Shown piece by piece: positions 45,720 to 57,357 of a DNA stretch of 64,000 bases. The stretch's first letter is position 1, and every line of letters begins with the position of its first letter. The translations under genes and the position numbers were made by a program. Origin of the DNA: Thinopyrum elongatum (Eukaryota; Streptophyta; Magnoliopsida; Poales; Poaceae); NCBI GenBank assembly GCA_011799875.1, contig CM022302.1:324925114-324989113 (forward strand), read 5' to 3'. Below the pieces are notes generated by a model. The model did not search any database. It saw only the letters and a list, made by a program, of their open reading frames with translations, and had not been told where the DNA came from.

Positions 45720-46877
45720 TTGAGTGCCTCCACGATGAGCAACAAGAAAAACTTTGTGATTTTAACCACCAAAAGAGATATGAGAGATGTGTGTGAGAGC
45801 CCATCGAGTGTTCTTCACTATGTCCTAGTGTGCAAAGATGAAGCAGCAAGAACTAAGACCTCTCACCATCTACCTCTAGTATTATCTGATCTATTGCAGG
45901 AGTTCGCAGACGTGTTTCTCGATGAGCTACCTCCCGAACTACCCCCACTCCGAGGCATCGAACACCGCATTGACCTCATCCCTGGTTCACCTTTACCTAA
46001 CAAGGCACCATACCGCGTCAACCCCGAAGAAACTAAGGAAATCCAAAGGCAAGTACAACATCTCATTGAGAATGGGCATGTACGTGAGAGCTTAAGTCCT
46101 TGTGCCGTTTCGGTCATTCTTGTGCCTAAGAGGGATGGTAGTTTTCTCATGTGTTCCAATTGCCGTCCCATAAATGCTATCATCATTCGCTATAGGCATC
46201 CCATCCCACGCCTTGATGATATGCTAGATGAGCTTAGCGGCGCCACCATTTTCTCAAAAATTGATATTAAAAGTGGCTATTACCAAATTCACATTCAAGA
46301 GGGTGATGAATGGAAAACCGCTTTCAAAACCAAGTTTGGCTTGTATGAGTGGTTATTCATGCCTATGGGCTTATCTGAAGCACCTAGCACTTTCATGTAT
46401 GTGATGCATTATGTTATTCACAAATACATTGGCATATGTGTTGTGGTCTACTTTGACGATATACTTGTGTTTAGCGAATCTCTAGAAGATCATGTCACCC
46501 ATCTTAGGGTCATTTTGCAAACTCTTAGAAACGAGCGAATTTATGCTAATATGGAGAAATGCACATTTGGTGTTGACAAGCTTGTTTTCTTAGGTTTTGT
46601 TGTGTCTTCTAAGGGTGTTCATGTAGATGAAGCTAAAATTGATGCTATTAAAACTTGCCCACAACCAACCAACTTGCAACAAGTGTGTAGCTTCCTTGGC
46701 TTAGCAAGTTTCTATCATCGTTTTGTTAAGGTATTTAGCACCATTGCTTCACCATTACATGCTTTGAGTAAGAAGAATGCACCCTTTGTTTGGGGACCCT
46801 CTCAAGCTACCGCCTTTGATGAGCTTAAGAATTTGCTTACACATGCTCGTTTGCTTGCATTACCCAACTTTGATTAA
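45720..46877 (+). pseudogene. pol: G reverse transcriptase
   Basis: Motifs in order: EFADVFLDELPPELPPLRGI, IEHRIDLIPG, SVILVPKRDGSFLMC, IDIKSGYYQIHIQEGDEWKT, FMPMGLSEAPSTF, VVYFDDILVFS (intact YFDD, about 46447-46479), FLGFVVSSKG, then the connection domain. The open frame ends at 46875-46877 in an A-run (46875-46882), where the RNase H frame is offset. The RT domain itself looks intact, unlike that of B. Confidence 0.88.
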
Positions 46878-46883
46878 AAAAAT

Positions 46884-47222
46884 TGAGGTACATTGCGACG
46901 CTAGTGGTAATGGCATAGGTGGCGTGTTGATGCAATAAAAGCGACCCATCGCTTACTTTAGCGAGAAACTTTCCAGAGCACAACTTAACTATCCCATATA
47001 TTACAAAGAGTTGTATGCTTTGGTGAGAGTCTTGCATGTTTGGGAGCATTATCTTCGCCCTCATGAATTAATTCTTCATACGGATCATGAATCGCTTAAA
47101 TTCCTTAAAGGTCAAATGAAATTGAATAAGCGACATGCTAAATGGAGTGAGTTCATTGAGTCTTTTCCTTATGTGATCAAGTACATCAAAGGTAAGGAAA
47201 ATGTTGTGGCGGACGCTCTTTC
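46884..47222 (+). pseudogene. G RNase H, cut by a CACTA terminus
   Basis: VHCDASGNGIGGVLMQ, a stop (TAA near 46936), [20 protein letters not shown], then [15 protein letters not shown] and [13 protein letters not shown], the last motif before integrase. The frame ends exactly at CACTAC (47223). The integrase that should follow is not found in the window. Confidence 0.85.
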
Positions 47223-47786
47223 CACTACAAAAAAAAAAGACACATCCGTGACATTATGGCCCAAACGGAAAAATCTGTCATGGTTATGACACTTCTATGA
47301 CGATAATTGTGACAAAAACACGTATCATTGTAGATGTGGTGGGCTCCTACTTCTATGACAAAAAATCATTACACAAAATGGCCTTTTGGTCCTGGGCAGG
47401 CTGGGGACGCACCTGCATGACATTCTTTGGGCCGTCCATGACATAAAAAGGAGGGCGAGGAAAATTTCGCGGAGTTCCCGGTTACCGTGGGTGGTCGGCA
47501 CTGAGCGATGCAGTGTGATTTGCGCCTTTCTCTCATATGCGTGATTGTTGTGCGAGGCACTCACTAACTGAACCCAAGCGAGGCGTTCGCTTACTGAACC
47601 CGAGCGATCGATCGACCCCACTACGTACTAAAGCCGATCGATCCCTTTGCTGCTAACTGAAACCGAGTGATTCCTTTGCTGGTGCTGCTAACTGAACCCG
47701 AGCGATCAATCGCTGTTGCTGCTTATACTGAAGCCGATCGAGCCCCCATGCGAGACGTAGCCACCCGGTGTGTTGGGTTGCCTCTC

Positions 47787-48600
47787 GATGAACAGTGCCC
47801 ATTGTTGCCGCGCGCGCGATACGTAGAACAAGTCGAGACGTGGTGAGTCGACCTAGCCGGTTGGTTGCCTGTGGATGAACAGTTCCTTGTGGGGGTTGGA
47901 TGAATAGGACCCTGGCCATGTGTAGGCGCGGTTGCCGCTAGATGAACAGGACCCCGTTGTAGTAGGTGGTTGCCCCTGGATGAACACGACCCCGAGGAGG
48001 TCGTGCCGCGGTACACCACACCTAGACTGGGGGTGGATGAACAGGACCCCGTGGAGGCTGGATGAATAGTAGCCGTGGATGAACAGTGGTTGGTGGAGGC
48101 TGGAGGAAGTCGCGGTGGATGAACAGTAGCATGTGGAGGCTGGAGGAAGTTGACGGTGGATGAACAGTATCCCGTGGAGTCCTGTTTTGCGGTACGCCAC
48201 ACCCCTTCGGATGAGCAGGACCCTGTTTCGACCGTAGGCGCTGGAAGAGAAGTCTGTTTCCTCCGTTTTGCGGTGCGCCAGACCCCTCTCGATCAACAGA
48301 ACCCCGTTTCGACCGTAGGCGGTCAAACAGAAGTGTGTTTCCTCCGTTTTGCAGTACGCCAGACCCCTCCCGATGAACAGGACCCCGTTTCGACTATAGG
48401 CGGTCGAAGAGAACTATGTTTCCTCCGTTTTGCGGGACACGAGACCCCGAGTCGATGCACAGGACCCCGTTTCGGCAGTTTTGTCCAAGCCGGTTGGCTC
48501 CCGATGAACAGGCATTCCGACCCAGTCGTTTGGCTCCCAATGAACATGACGCGGTTTCCTCCGTTCTGACCCAGCCTGTTGGCTGCCGATGAACAGGACA
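47787..48600 (+). repeat. Irregular minisatellite, ggatgaacaggacccc motif
   Basis: About 17 copies of gatgaacag (often followed by gaccccgt) at spacings of 15-85 bp. In the right half (48178-48480) it becomes a regular tandem repeat of ~83 bp (cctccgttttgcggtacgcc ... gaccccgtttcgaccgtaggc), about 3.5 copies. ORFs across it, on both strands, are repeat artefacts. Confidence 0.8.
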
Positions 48601-48854
48601 TCATCGTTGTACGCATTCGAAACCCCGCCCGTATGTACGTACGTAGCCGTATTTACTTTCTTGCAGCATGGCTGTACATACGTGTACATGATTTAGACAG
48701 GACTGGCAGAACTGCTACATCACATGTGTCACTCATTGCTCAGCCATGGTTCATCCTTACAGAGAGACAGATCGACCAGTATGTACGTACACGTTCACGA
48801 CCAGGCAGACAACCCTACGTATGGTTCAACCGGTTGGGTCCAAGCTGTCAGGGA

Positions 48855-49150
48855 GGATAAGGAGGCACTTCCTTGCGTGCGAAGATATAGCTGGTGGGCC
48901 CCAACTGTTAGGGGGAGGAATCATTTTTTTGCCCCAAATAAGGACGCACTTCCTTGCGTGCGAAGATGTAGCTGGTGGGTCCCAACTGTTAGGGGGAGGA
49001 CTCATTTTTTGCCCCAAATAAGGACGCACTTCCTTGCTTGCGAAGATGTAGCTGGTGGGTCCCAACTGTCAGGGGGAGGACTCATTTTTTGCCCCAAATA
49101 AGGACGCACTTCCTTGCATGCGGACATGTAGCTGGTGGATCCCAGCTGTC
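48855..49150 (+). repeat. Tandem repeat, 80-81 bp unit
   Basis: Four units, with cacttccttgc at 48866, 48947, 49027 and 49107, each containing gcgaagatgtagctggtggg. Three more, diverged units lie at 49640-49885. The unit recurs on either side of an unrelated ~490-bp segment. Confidence 0.85.
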
Positions 49151-51333
49151 AGTCTCTCCATGGATAGTCCTCTTCCAATGGCTATCATTTGTTGACCGTG
49201 TTGACGACGCCGTACCGAGAGCACCAAGGCGGTGGACAACGGCGAGGCCTATGAAGGGAATGACCAGGAGCTATGGAAGACGTGGCAGTGGTTGCCCACG
49301 CAGAGGGGAGTACAATGGATTACTGGTTCCACTACGGTGTGAGGCTGCCGTCATCAGAGAATAACACGAGGTGTGGGTGAGTAGAGGGATGGCATGGCCA
49401 TCGGTGGCAGCACAACCGGCCACCGGAGGAAGGAGCAGGTGGTCCCGCCGGCGCTGGTTTGGGCGGCTGGAGAAAGAAGATTAGAGATTGAAGAAGCGGC
49501 GCGGCCGTTGGATTAACATCCAACAGTCACTGCTGCTAGAATTGTTTGTTGACTAAGTTGACAAAGCCCAGCGTATGTGTCAACTTAATAGGCCCACAAG
49601 TCGGTCTCCGAATCTGGTGGGTCCTAGCTAGCATGAGGAGGAATAATTTTTCTTGCACATAATAAGGAGGAACTTCCTATCGTGCGAAGATGTAGCTGGT
49701 GGGTCCCAGCTGTCATGGGGAGGAAACTTTTTTTCCGCGTAATAAGAAGGAACCTCCTTGCGTGCGAAGATTGTAGCTGGTGGGTCCAACAGCCAGGGGA
49801 AGGAATCAATTTATTCCCACATAATAAGGAGGCATTAGCTTGCGTGCGAAGATGTAGCTGGTGGTTCCCAGCTGTCAGCCTCTCCATGTACTCCACGCAT
49901 CGTCGAGCGCACAACGGCGATGGACGACGGTGAGGCCTAGGATTGGAACGATCTAGAGTCGTGGAAGAAGGGGCACTGGAGTCCTGAGTATGATGGTTGA
50001 CTGGTTCAGCTGCGGTGTGAGGCTGCCGTCGCCGGAGAATAATAGAAGGTGTGGGTGAGTACAGGTATGACCTGGCCACTGTTGGGAGTAGGGTGGGGCA
50101 GCGAGACCTGCGCGGCAGCACAGCCGGCCACGGGAGGCAAATGCAGGCGCTCCCGCTGGTGATGGTGTTGGCGGCTGGAGCAAGAGCAACTATATCATAG
50201 ATAGTAGAAGTCGGATGGCCATTGGATGTCAATCCTATGGCTATGGTTGTCAAAATAAAGTGTTGACTTTTGTTTTTTACAATTAAATCATTTTTTTAAT
50301 CGACCATTAAATCATTTTGTTGACAAAATGGACAACACCTTGCACAGGCTTCGTCCTAGTGGGCCAACAAAGTCAGCTTCGAAAGTTGTGGCGGACATGT
50401 AGCCCATTTATTTAGGTTTTACAGCCCATTTAATTTTGTTTTCCAATACATCTATTTCCTGGGCTTTGACTCAAAAAATAATCTATTTCCTAGGCTGGGT
50501 AAAAATAATAATATTTGATTTACTATTTATGAGAATTTACAGCGCATTAGATTATTTATTCGAATACACCTATTTACTGGGCTGGGTGAAAAAATAATAT
50601 TGTATTTCCAACATGCAGCCGATTTATTATTTCTGATAATTTACAACCCATTTGATTTTAGTAGAAATGGACATATTTTCTGTGATGGGTGAAAAAGTAA
50701 TATTGGTCTGGACAGAGCTTTTGTTATAAAAAATAATACTGAGCTAGGGATTTTATTAAAAAAAACTTAAGTTGGGCTTGGTAATCTTACTATATAAAAA
50801 TTGAACTGAGTTGTGCATTTTCCTCAAACAAACATAGGCTAGGTTGCGCCTATTTTAGGATCTTGTGTACAACTTTTGGCCCAGTTACATTGCTGATGTT
50901 CAAGGAACAAGGCATGTGTAGTACAGTACAACTTTACTACATAGGTACTCAGGCCACATTCAACGACGCCTGAAATGGCCCAAACAAGGCTTGTGTACAA
51001 CTTTTTGAAGTCACTGAGCTCAAAAATTAACTTAAGAAAAAAGGTAGAGACCAGTGGAACCTAATTAAAAGTTCTCACGAGCAAAGAAATAATTCAACGG
51101 GTTCCACTTGTTAGCGAGAGAGAGAGAGAGAAACCGATCGGTCGATGCTCGTGAATACATCTTTCCGCCATATGCATTGCTAATGCTCAGTACAAACTTA
51201 TATAGTTGACACAATCATATACAACATCATAGCACATTAAGTTTGCATACAAAAATTTTACGCGGGCGGCACAATAGATGTGGAAGCAGTGGATCGCTAC
51301 AGGTTCGGCTATATTGAAACCAACAAACTACTA
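49151..51333 (+). other. Non-coding CACTA-like region
   Basis: It contains the second group of the 80-bp repeat (49640-49885), GC-rich segments around 49200-49520 and 49900-50230 that resemble each other (caatggattactggttc.., ggtgtgaggctgccgtc), and an AT-rich tail from 50240. A (GA)n run is at 51117-51132. No supported gene. Confidence 0.55.
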
Positions 51334-51491
51334 CTCCCTCTGTTCCTAAATATATGTCTTTTAATATATTTCAATATGGACTACATACGGATGTATATAG
51401 ACGTAGTTTAGAGTGTAGATTCACTCATTGTGCTTCGTATGTAGTCCATATTGAAATCTCTAAAAAGACTTATATTTAGGAACAGAGGGAG
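51334..51491. mobile_element. Stowaway MITE (Thalos-like)
   Basis: A 158-bp element with inverted ends CTCCCTCTGTTCCTAAATAT / TATATTTAGGAACAGAGGGAG, flanked by TA (51332-51333, 51492-51493). Internal sequence is also palindromic (tatttcaatatggactacat pairs with atgtagtccatattgaaat). This layout is that of the Triticeae Thalos family. Confidence 0.95.
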
Positions 51492-51734
51492 TAGTATATA
51501 ACTGTTCATCGTCTTTATCAATGACGTGGAAATATCTTGAATCATGTGCAAAGAAAACAGACAGGCAACACAATAAGTTCTGCTAGCACATTAAGTTGAC
51601 GTACACCCCTTTCTACAAAAAAGTTCAAGTACAAAAATAGAACAGGTCACAATCAAATGTATTGGCACATCAGTGCTTCACACCTGTAGCTCGGATATAA
51701 CTAGTATCTGAGAAGATTCAGTTGTTACCTCAAA

Positions 51735-52729
51735 TTAGAGCACATCCAGACAGCCAGCCCGGCCCCTTCTCCCGAAGAAGCAGTGGCCTCCGCCGCGTGA
51801 TGGAGTAGGCCATGTGCCATCCATTGTTCCGAGCAACACGGGGAAAGTCTGACATTGACTCATGTAATGGACGTCGTCAACGGAACCTGGCACCAACGAC
51901 GGCGGTAGGACTTCGATTGATGGATTGACCACTTCTTCAACATGCACGAAGACTCGATACAGGTACATACCTAACATGGTCCGTGGCGGCCTTGGTAGCG
52001 ACAAATAGTACAACCCCAGTTCCTGCACTGGTATCTCAACACCAAACACCTTCGGTATGGTGGACGGCTTCTTCATCCATGCCATAACCGTCAGAGCCCA
52101 GCTGTCTGGAGGAACAAACATACTTACGAGCTCACCTCCTAGGTCGTTGATAAGCTCATTCATGGACTCGTTGTTCCAAGCACGTCAAGGCATGCCGTGG
52201 AAGGTAAGCTTTGTTAAAAACTCAAGCTCAGAGGGCATCGACCCCATCCTGGGTGACACCGATCAAAGCTCACCAGCGCGCCATCATAGAAAAAATGCCG
52301 GGAAGATTCGAACACACGACTGGAGTCGAAAGTTGTCCGGAACCTGACGAAGAAATCAGCCGGTGGCAGACAGACTTCGACGAGCAAGTCACTTATTTGG
52401 ATGTCGTGTGCAATGCCAAGAGCTTTGACAAGGTCATCCGGCGAGACGGGAGGCCGTTCGCCGTTGGTGGTTACCATCAACACTTTGCCGGCAAACTTGT
52501 CGTCAAGCGCCGCCATGCCACTGTTGAGCGACAGCACGCAGCGCTCAAAGGCAGGATGGACCTCAGGATCTCCGGCTTGGAGATCCGTGTTGACTGGCGA
52601 CATGATAGTGTGCTTGAGTACAGGGAGTACAGGAGGGGGATTTGGGGGAACTGGAGAAGGAATCGAGATTCCAGAGGTGGGGGAGGGGCGGGAGATTGGG
52701 GATGAAAAGGTAGCACGAATTTCGAACAC
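51735..52729 (-). pseudogene. DUF4283-like pseudogene
   Basis: Read leftwards, the frame from 52729 (internal ATG 52603) gives MSPVNTDLQAG ... DFFVRFRTTFDSSRVFESS ... GALVSFDRCHPGW, like the DUF4283 domain common in plant transposon-linked proteins. A 1-nt insertion near 52230 shifts the frame, and a TGA (from CGA) follows before AWNNES. The second part reads MNELINDLGGEL, VPPDSWALTVMAWMKKPS and a C-terminus with a Gly-rich GGGHCFFGRRG. Both lesions make it non-functional as it stands. The function of the intact family is unknown, possibly nucleic-acid binding (inference). It lies in the presumed CACTA body. Confidence 0.6.
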
Positions 52730-52859
52730 GCGTCAATACGCTCTCGGTGCGCAAGTGCACAAAAACACCAGTGGCGCCCACATGTCGGCCTAAGAGTCCT
52801 TTTTCTTTCTTTTTTTGAGCGTCCGGCCAAAGAGTTCGTAATTGGCCTGTTTGGCATTG

Positions 52860-52960
52860 CGTTACTACTAGGCCCATATTCAACGACACCTCACATTGGC
52901 CCAAACAAGTGTACATCATCGAAAAGACACTGAGCTCAAATTATAACTTGAAAAAAGGAT
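52860..52960 (+). repeat. Diverged direct repeat of 50947-51040
   Basis: Both copies contain ggccca/acattcaacgacgcct, then tggcccaaacaag, then actgagctcaaa...taactt. The repeats flank the DUF4283-like pseudogene and the Thalos MITE, and the second lies beside the F-box pseudogene's 3' side. Confidence 0.6.
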
Positions 52961-53414
52961 ATATACACTGAATACTGGAGAATGGTGATGCCCTCATTTA
53001 GCCCACCAGCAGTTCGAGAATAAACATTTCGAAACAACGATATATACAACATTCAAACACTGACTAGTGACTACTACTAACATAAACAGCAAGACATGAT
53101 AGTTCATAAGAAGTCTTGCTACACCACCAAAACGCACCCATCTGCAGTGCTCAGACTCTCATGATCCAGATGAGAATGACATTCTAAAGAGAGGCAACTA
53201 TTACATAGTAAGAGTGACATAGACGAGGATGACCAAATGACAAGGAGTCTGCATAACAAAAGAGAGAACTACCCATCTAGAACAAGCAGCAAAGACAACA
53301 AGTCAATCGAAGAGGGATGATCCAATACCATCATAATCTGCAGCCCCGCTTCAGCCACCAGTGATTTGGAGACACCAGGACTCCACCCTTTCGATGCAAC
53401 AGCCCAATTACCTA

Positions 53415-55499
53415 TCAACCTGAAGGCTTGAACCACATCACTGCCTGTCGGAGTTGAGACATCCAAGGATCAAAGTTAATCCAGATGCCGTTGTCATTCT
53501 CACCTTCTTTTGGCTGCAGGTTGTATCATTGACAATCAGGGGCCTGTAGTCCCGAAGTCCTAGGGCTCGCCGTGTAGACACAGTTTTCCCTAGCAAACAC
53601 AGCCTCTCTACCATCAAGGTCCTTGCCAACGGTGATCTCCTGGTTAATCGGATAATTGAGTCCAAGAAACAAAGAGTGTGAACAAAGGCTATTTACTCGC
53701 CTCCAACTCAAAAATCCTGAAGGCCCCAACAAGTTGGTATCCTGCTCATAGACGTAACAGCCACTCTTCGGATACTCACGTATTTCATGGTGCTTGTACA
53801 CAGTGGGGTTTTTGCAATATAACTTTGCCGGCTCATGTGTGCGAATGATCATTAGTATTTTGTTGTCGTCTGATCGAGCAAGGAACCAGTTGTGCTTCCC
53901 TGTTTTTGGCAAAGGTGGTGTGATTACAAAGGGTGGTAAATGTAGGGATACTGCATCATATCAAAAAGGACAGGCATTGTTAATGTAAGATCAGCATTAT
54001 TCAGAGTATGAGTAGGATAATGCAAGAAACATCATTGATCTGTCCCTGTTGGAACTGAGAGGAAAATACATGGAAATGTATACTGGTTTCAAAAATGTAG
54101 AAGTGCCATGCATGGTTATACTCATGTTAACTCGCAATCGATTCTTCACAGGAAACTACCATGCCATGCATGTTATGTAATCATGTTCTGTTCTCACAAA
54201 TAAATTCTTCAAGGAAACTAACACATCATGCATTGTTATATACTCATGTTCTGTGGGAAAAAATCTTGTGAGGATATTATTCTAGCCATTGATTGCTCAA
54301 GGGAGAATATAGGTATGTACACATGGTAAGCATTACAGGATTTCACTACTTCCAAATATAGAATTCTCCATATGCACATTTACTACCCTAATGTATGGTT
54401 AGATGAAACCAACAGTGTGATGCATGTTTCTACATCATGAAAATGAGGAAACTAACATGGCTATTGATACACGCTCATATTTAGTAGTATATAGATTACT
54501 ATAAAGTTAGGAGAATATCCATATCTTCCTAACTGTTTGATTATTCAAGGGTACAAATTGGCTGTAATGACATGGTCACAATCACATGATTTAACTCATT
54601 CCAAATATAGCCATAGTTCTACTCAAATTCTGCTCAAACAGGGATATGCCAATCATCACAAAAGTTCAAACTGTGTCATGGAGTTATCATTAAAATCAGA
54701 CAAAAACAACTTACACGCGCTGTCCTAGCAATACGTGGTGCCATCTTCTTTGTCGATCGCATAGATGATGCCATTGTGTTCAATAGCATCACAGAAGTGT
54801 GTATCAGCTTTGACGATCCACTGTGAGGTGAGTTGTCTCGACCTAAAGAAGGCACTGGCGGAAAGATAGGCTAGTCCATGGTTCAATAAGGCAATTAGCT
54901 TGAAGTCTGCGTAATCCGCATATCGTGTGGGCACTTGGCATATTACAATCTTCTACAAAACAAGGTCCGTCCAACTGACGTGGTAATCTAGATGACTTGG
55001 ACCGTGACGGTAAAACCCTACATAATCCAACATAGGAAGGATAATCTCATGGGAGGTGTGGAAGTTCATGAGCACCAACTTGTTCTGGTCTTCTCTGACG
55101 GCAGCCATCCAGTGGGAGTTCATGCCGACCCAGTACATACCTGCCAAGAAGTTTCGGGCGATAGTGATCGGATCAAAGTTGAGGGGCATCATGTACGGTG
55201 ACCTAGTACATACCTGCAAAGAAGTTTCAGCTGATGGAGGTTTGATTGAAGTCGATGGGCATGATGTACGCCTTTGTATCATGGTGAGCGCATCTCGCAA
55301 GAGCAGATAGCAGCAAGCAGAGTGTCCTGAAAAGCTCAGGCCTCGCTTCGACGATGGCCGCGTGCATGTCCCTCGAGCATGCAGCGAGCCGCACGGCGCT
55401 CAACATATCCATACATGAACAATAGAGGTCGAGGATGTCACTGGGGAGATCGCTCCAGTCGTGGCTCATAGGGATGTTGCGCGCTTCGCGTTCGGCCAT
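53415..55499 (-). pseudogene. F-box / DUF295 protein pseudogene
   Basis: The ATG is at 55499. An F-box-like segment, SHDWSDLPSDILDLYCSCMD (residues ~12-31), starts the protein. The DUF295 region follows (YWVGMNSHWMAAVREDQNKL; TRYADYADFKLIALLNHGLA; DAIEHNGIIYAIDKEDGT). Exon 1 ends with a good donor GTAAGT (54714), the intron is 53951-54714 with an acceptor gatgcag, and exon 2 runs from LPPFVITPPLPKTG to MWFKPSG and a stop at 53415-53417. Lesions: a 73-bp tandem duplication in exon 1 with stops, TAG after GTTYC (~54727) and TGA at 53526-53528, both readable as TGG-to-stop. Family members are substrate adaptors of SCF ubiquitin ligases; this copy should be inactive. Confidence 0.75.
55210..55283 (-). 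repeat. 73-bp tandem duplication in F-box pseudogene exon
   Basis: On the minus strand TACATCATGCCC...GGTATGTAC is followed by a second copy TACATGATGCCC...GGTATGTAC (to about 55137). Seventy-three is not a multiple of three, so the frame is lost. The copies differ at many sites, so the duplication is old or has diverged quickly. Only the second copy keeps an open frame. Confidence 0.75.
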
Positions 55500-56593
55500 G
55501 ATGGAGTTTGGAAGGTGGGGTATTTTGGGGCTTGATTTATGGGGAGAAGGCTCTCGGTGCTGGATCAGCTAGCGAGGGAATAGTGGTACTGGGGGAGGCG
55601 AGCGAGGCGAGGGTAAACAAGGGCACAGTGAGATGATGAAGAGTGACCTCAGGATCTCTGGCGAGATGGAGTGGTGCTAGGGGAGAGGGAGACGAGGCGA
55701 GGCATGCTATACAGCGGTGGTGACAGTGACTGCACAGTGCACAAGGTGAGGCTGACTTTGGTAACCCGAACACACTGCATGGACTAGTGTCACCTCGGGC
55801 ACAGGGTCTTGTCACTTCACTGTGAGGACCGGATGAATTATATTTTGACCAACAAGTGTACTACAGTTGTACTACTAGTAGTAGTAACATACGGAGTAGT
55901 ACTGTATAGCGGAAAGAGGTCATGCTAGCATGCCTCTGGGTTCACGTCATCCTACAGGTAGAATCCATATTGCGAGCAGAACCAAATTCTCGTGCATGCG
56001 GAAGCGCGAAGAAGGGCTTTTTTTCTTTTTTGAGGATAACCGCATATTCCTTAACCAGAAAAGGTTGTGTCTCGCACGCACGCGCCAATATCCATCCGAA
56101 CCAGCTACGACACATTTTTTGTGCAAAGAGATGGATATGTTTGTATATTTGTTTGCGTAGGTCCCACCTGTCAAGAGGGGTGCAAAATAAAAAAGAATCA
56201 TAAAATGTTTCGCCACGGTGATTCGAAAGAGTGACCTCAACTAGCCAGTGGCACATGTAGCGCTAGAAGGATGGGCACGTACACGGACACGTACCACTAC
56301 TCCATACGCTACCCGCATAGCCTTTTTGTTTTGTAGGTTAATCTACCTAGCCATCTAATCAACTGTCTGCATGCCACTTCTCCCATTTACTTCTCCATCG
56401 GGAACCGATTTTCCTCGGCTTCTTCACCTATCCGTCATTTGCATTCAAACCACACTGGATTCACACTGTTTTAACCTCTTCAGATACTCTTGGAGTAATT
56501 CCTAATCCCCTTTAAATAATCATCTTCTTCTAGTTAGACTAGCCACCTAATCCTAATACTCCAAACCATAGCCCTCCGGTCCAGCAGTTCCAA
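55500..56593. other. Intergenic region between divergent gene remnants
   Basis: The minus-strand F-box pseudogene and the plus-strand exonuclease diverge from here. Short TAC/TAG-rich patches (55857-55905, actactagtagtagtaacatacggagtagt) look like MITE debris. Before the exonuclease there is a TATA-like ctttaaataat at 56510-56520, about 75 bp upstream of its ATG. Nothing else is recognised. Confidence 0.5.
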
Positions 56594-57271
56594 ATGGAGA
56601 AAGAGATCCCTATGCAGCTTTTTAGCATCAAACATGTCCTCAGCGAAGGCTCGTTGAGCATAGCTGCCACCGTCACCGACCACCCAAGGGTTGTTCGGGA
56701 GTGGATCAACAATGTATCCAACTCCCTCGAAAAGGTGGAGATGAAGGTCATCGGTCTCGATGCAGATTACACAGAACGTGCCACTGGGAAGATCCAACGA
56801 GCCGCCGTCCTTCAGTTGTGCCTCGAAGATGAAGTTTTGGTGTATCACATCATACACACACCCTCCATACCAGGTGAGCTCCATGATTTCATGTCTCGGG
56901 AGGACATATACTTCTGTGGGGAAACCATAGAAGGGGACAAACAAAAGTTGGTGTCGTACAACCTTGATTTGAAAAACATCGCTGACCTACAAACCAAAAT
57001 TCTTGTAGATGGTTGTGATAAAAAACACCATCCCTATTCGACGTAGCAAATTCTGTGCTCAGAACAAATCTTGAGAAGGGTGATGAGGCATTGGGATTAA
57101 GGTCATCTAGATGGGAGAATTATCCCTTGACCTACGAGCGGATAAAATATGCTACCCTCGATGCCCATGTGAGTTTCGAGATAACTGCAAGGTCGAAAGA
57201 GCTTGTTGCGAGGCCGTCTCCCACAGAAGAAGAAGAAGAAGAAGAAGAAGAAGAAGAAGAAGAAGAAGAAG

Positions 57272-57302
<31 letters not shown>

Positions 57303-57357
57303 TGCAGCAGCAGCAAGGCATTATAGATGGATGAACTATTTCGTCTCTTATTTGTAA
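56594..57357 (+). pseudogene. WRN-type 3'-5' exonuclease-like gene, one frameshift
   Basis: A single exon from ATG 56594. DEDDy exonuclease motifs: Exo I GLDADYTE (residues 54-61; Asp56, and Asp58 where WRN has Glu), Exo II CGETIEGDKQKL (Asp115), Exo III YERIKYATLDAHV (Tyr-Ala-x-x-Asp). Between them VLQLCLEDEVLVYHI and PGELHDFM fit the plant Werner-exonuclease-like family. The first frame ends at TAG 57044-57046; the frame with FDVANSVL and Exo III is offset by one, and adding one A to the A6 run at 57020-57025 joins them. The C-terminus carries 25 consecutive Glu codons (GAA) then AAAARHYRW. It could be a working gene if the A-run is an assembly error; otherwise a recent pseudogene. Family members degrade DNA or RNA ends; the role in grasses is unclear. 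Confidence 0.75.
57226..57300 (+). repeat. (GAA)25 microsatellite in exonuclease C-terminus
   Basis: A perfect 75-bp GAA run in frame as polyglutamate, followed by gttgcagcagcagc (Val-Ala4). A perfect run of this length suggests recent expansion and likely length polymorphism. Confidence 0.97.

Larger units (their letters stand above)
47223..51100 (+). mobile_element. CACTA transposon, 5' end and non-coding body (right end not found)
   Basis: It begins CACTACAAAAAAAAAAGACA, directly after ttc, inside a retrotransposon ORF. The first ~110 bp are dense in tgacatt/tatgacac subterminal motifs (atgacacttctatgacgata), as in Triticeae CACTA elements. Repeat arrays follow and then AT-rich sequence. 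No TNP1/TNP2-type transposase is seen. The end coordinate is only where CACTA-like texture fades, and the element may extend much further. Confidence 0.6.

Noticed and set aside
47653..48616. ORFs of 80-160 codons in the ggatgaacagg array
   Set aside because: They are shadows of tandem repeats whose period keeps frames open.
56539..56944. 136-codon minus-strand ORF opposite the exonuclease
   Set aside because: It is the antisense shadow of a well-supported exonuclease domain.
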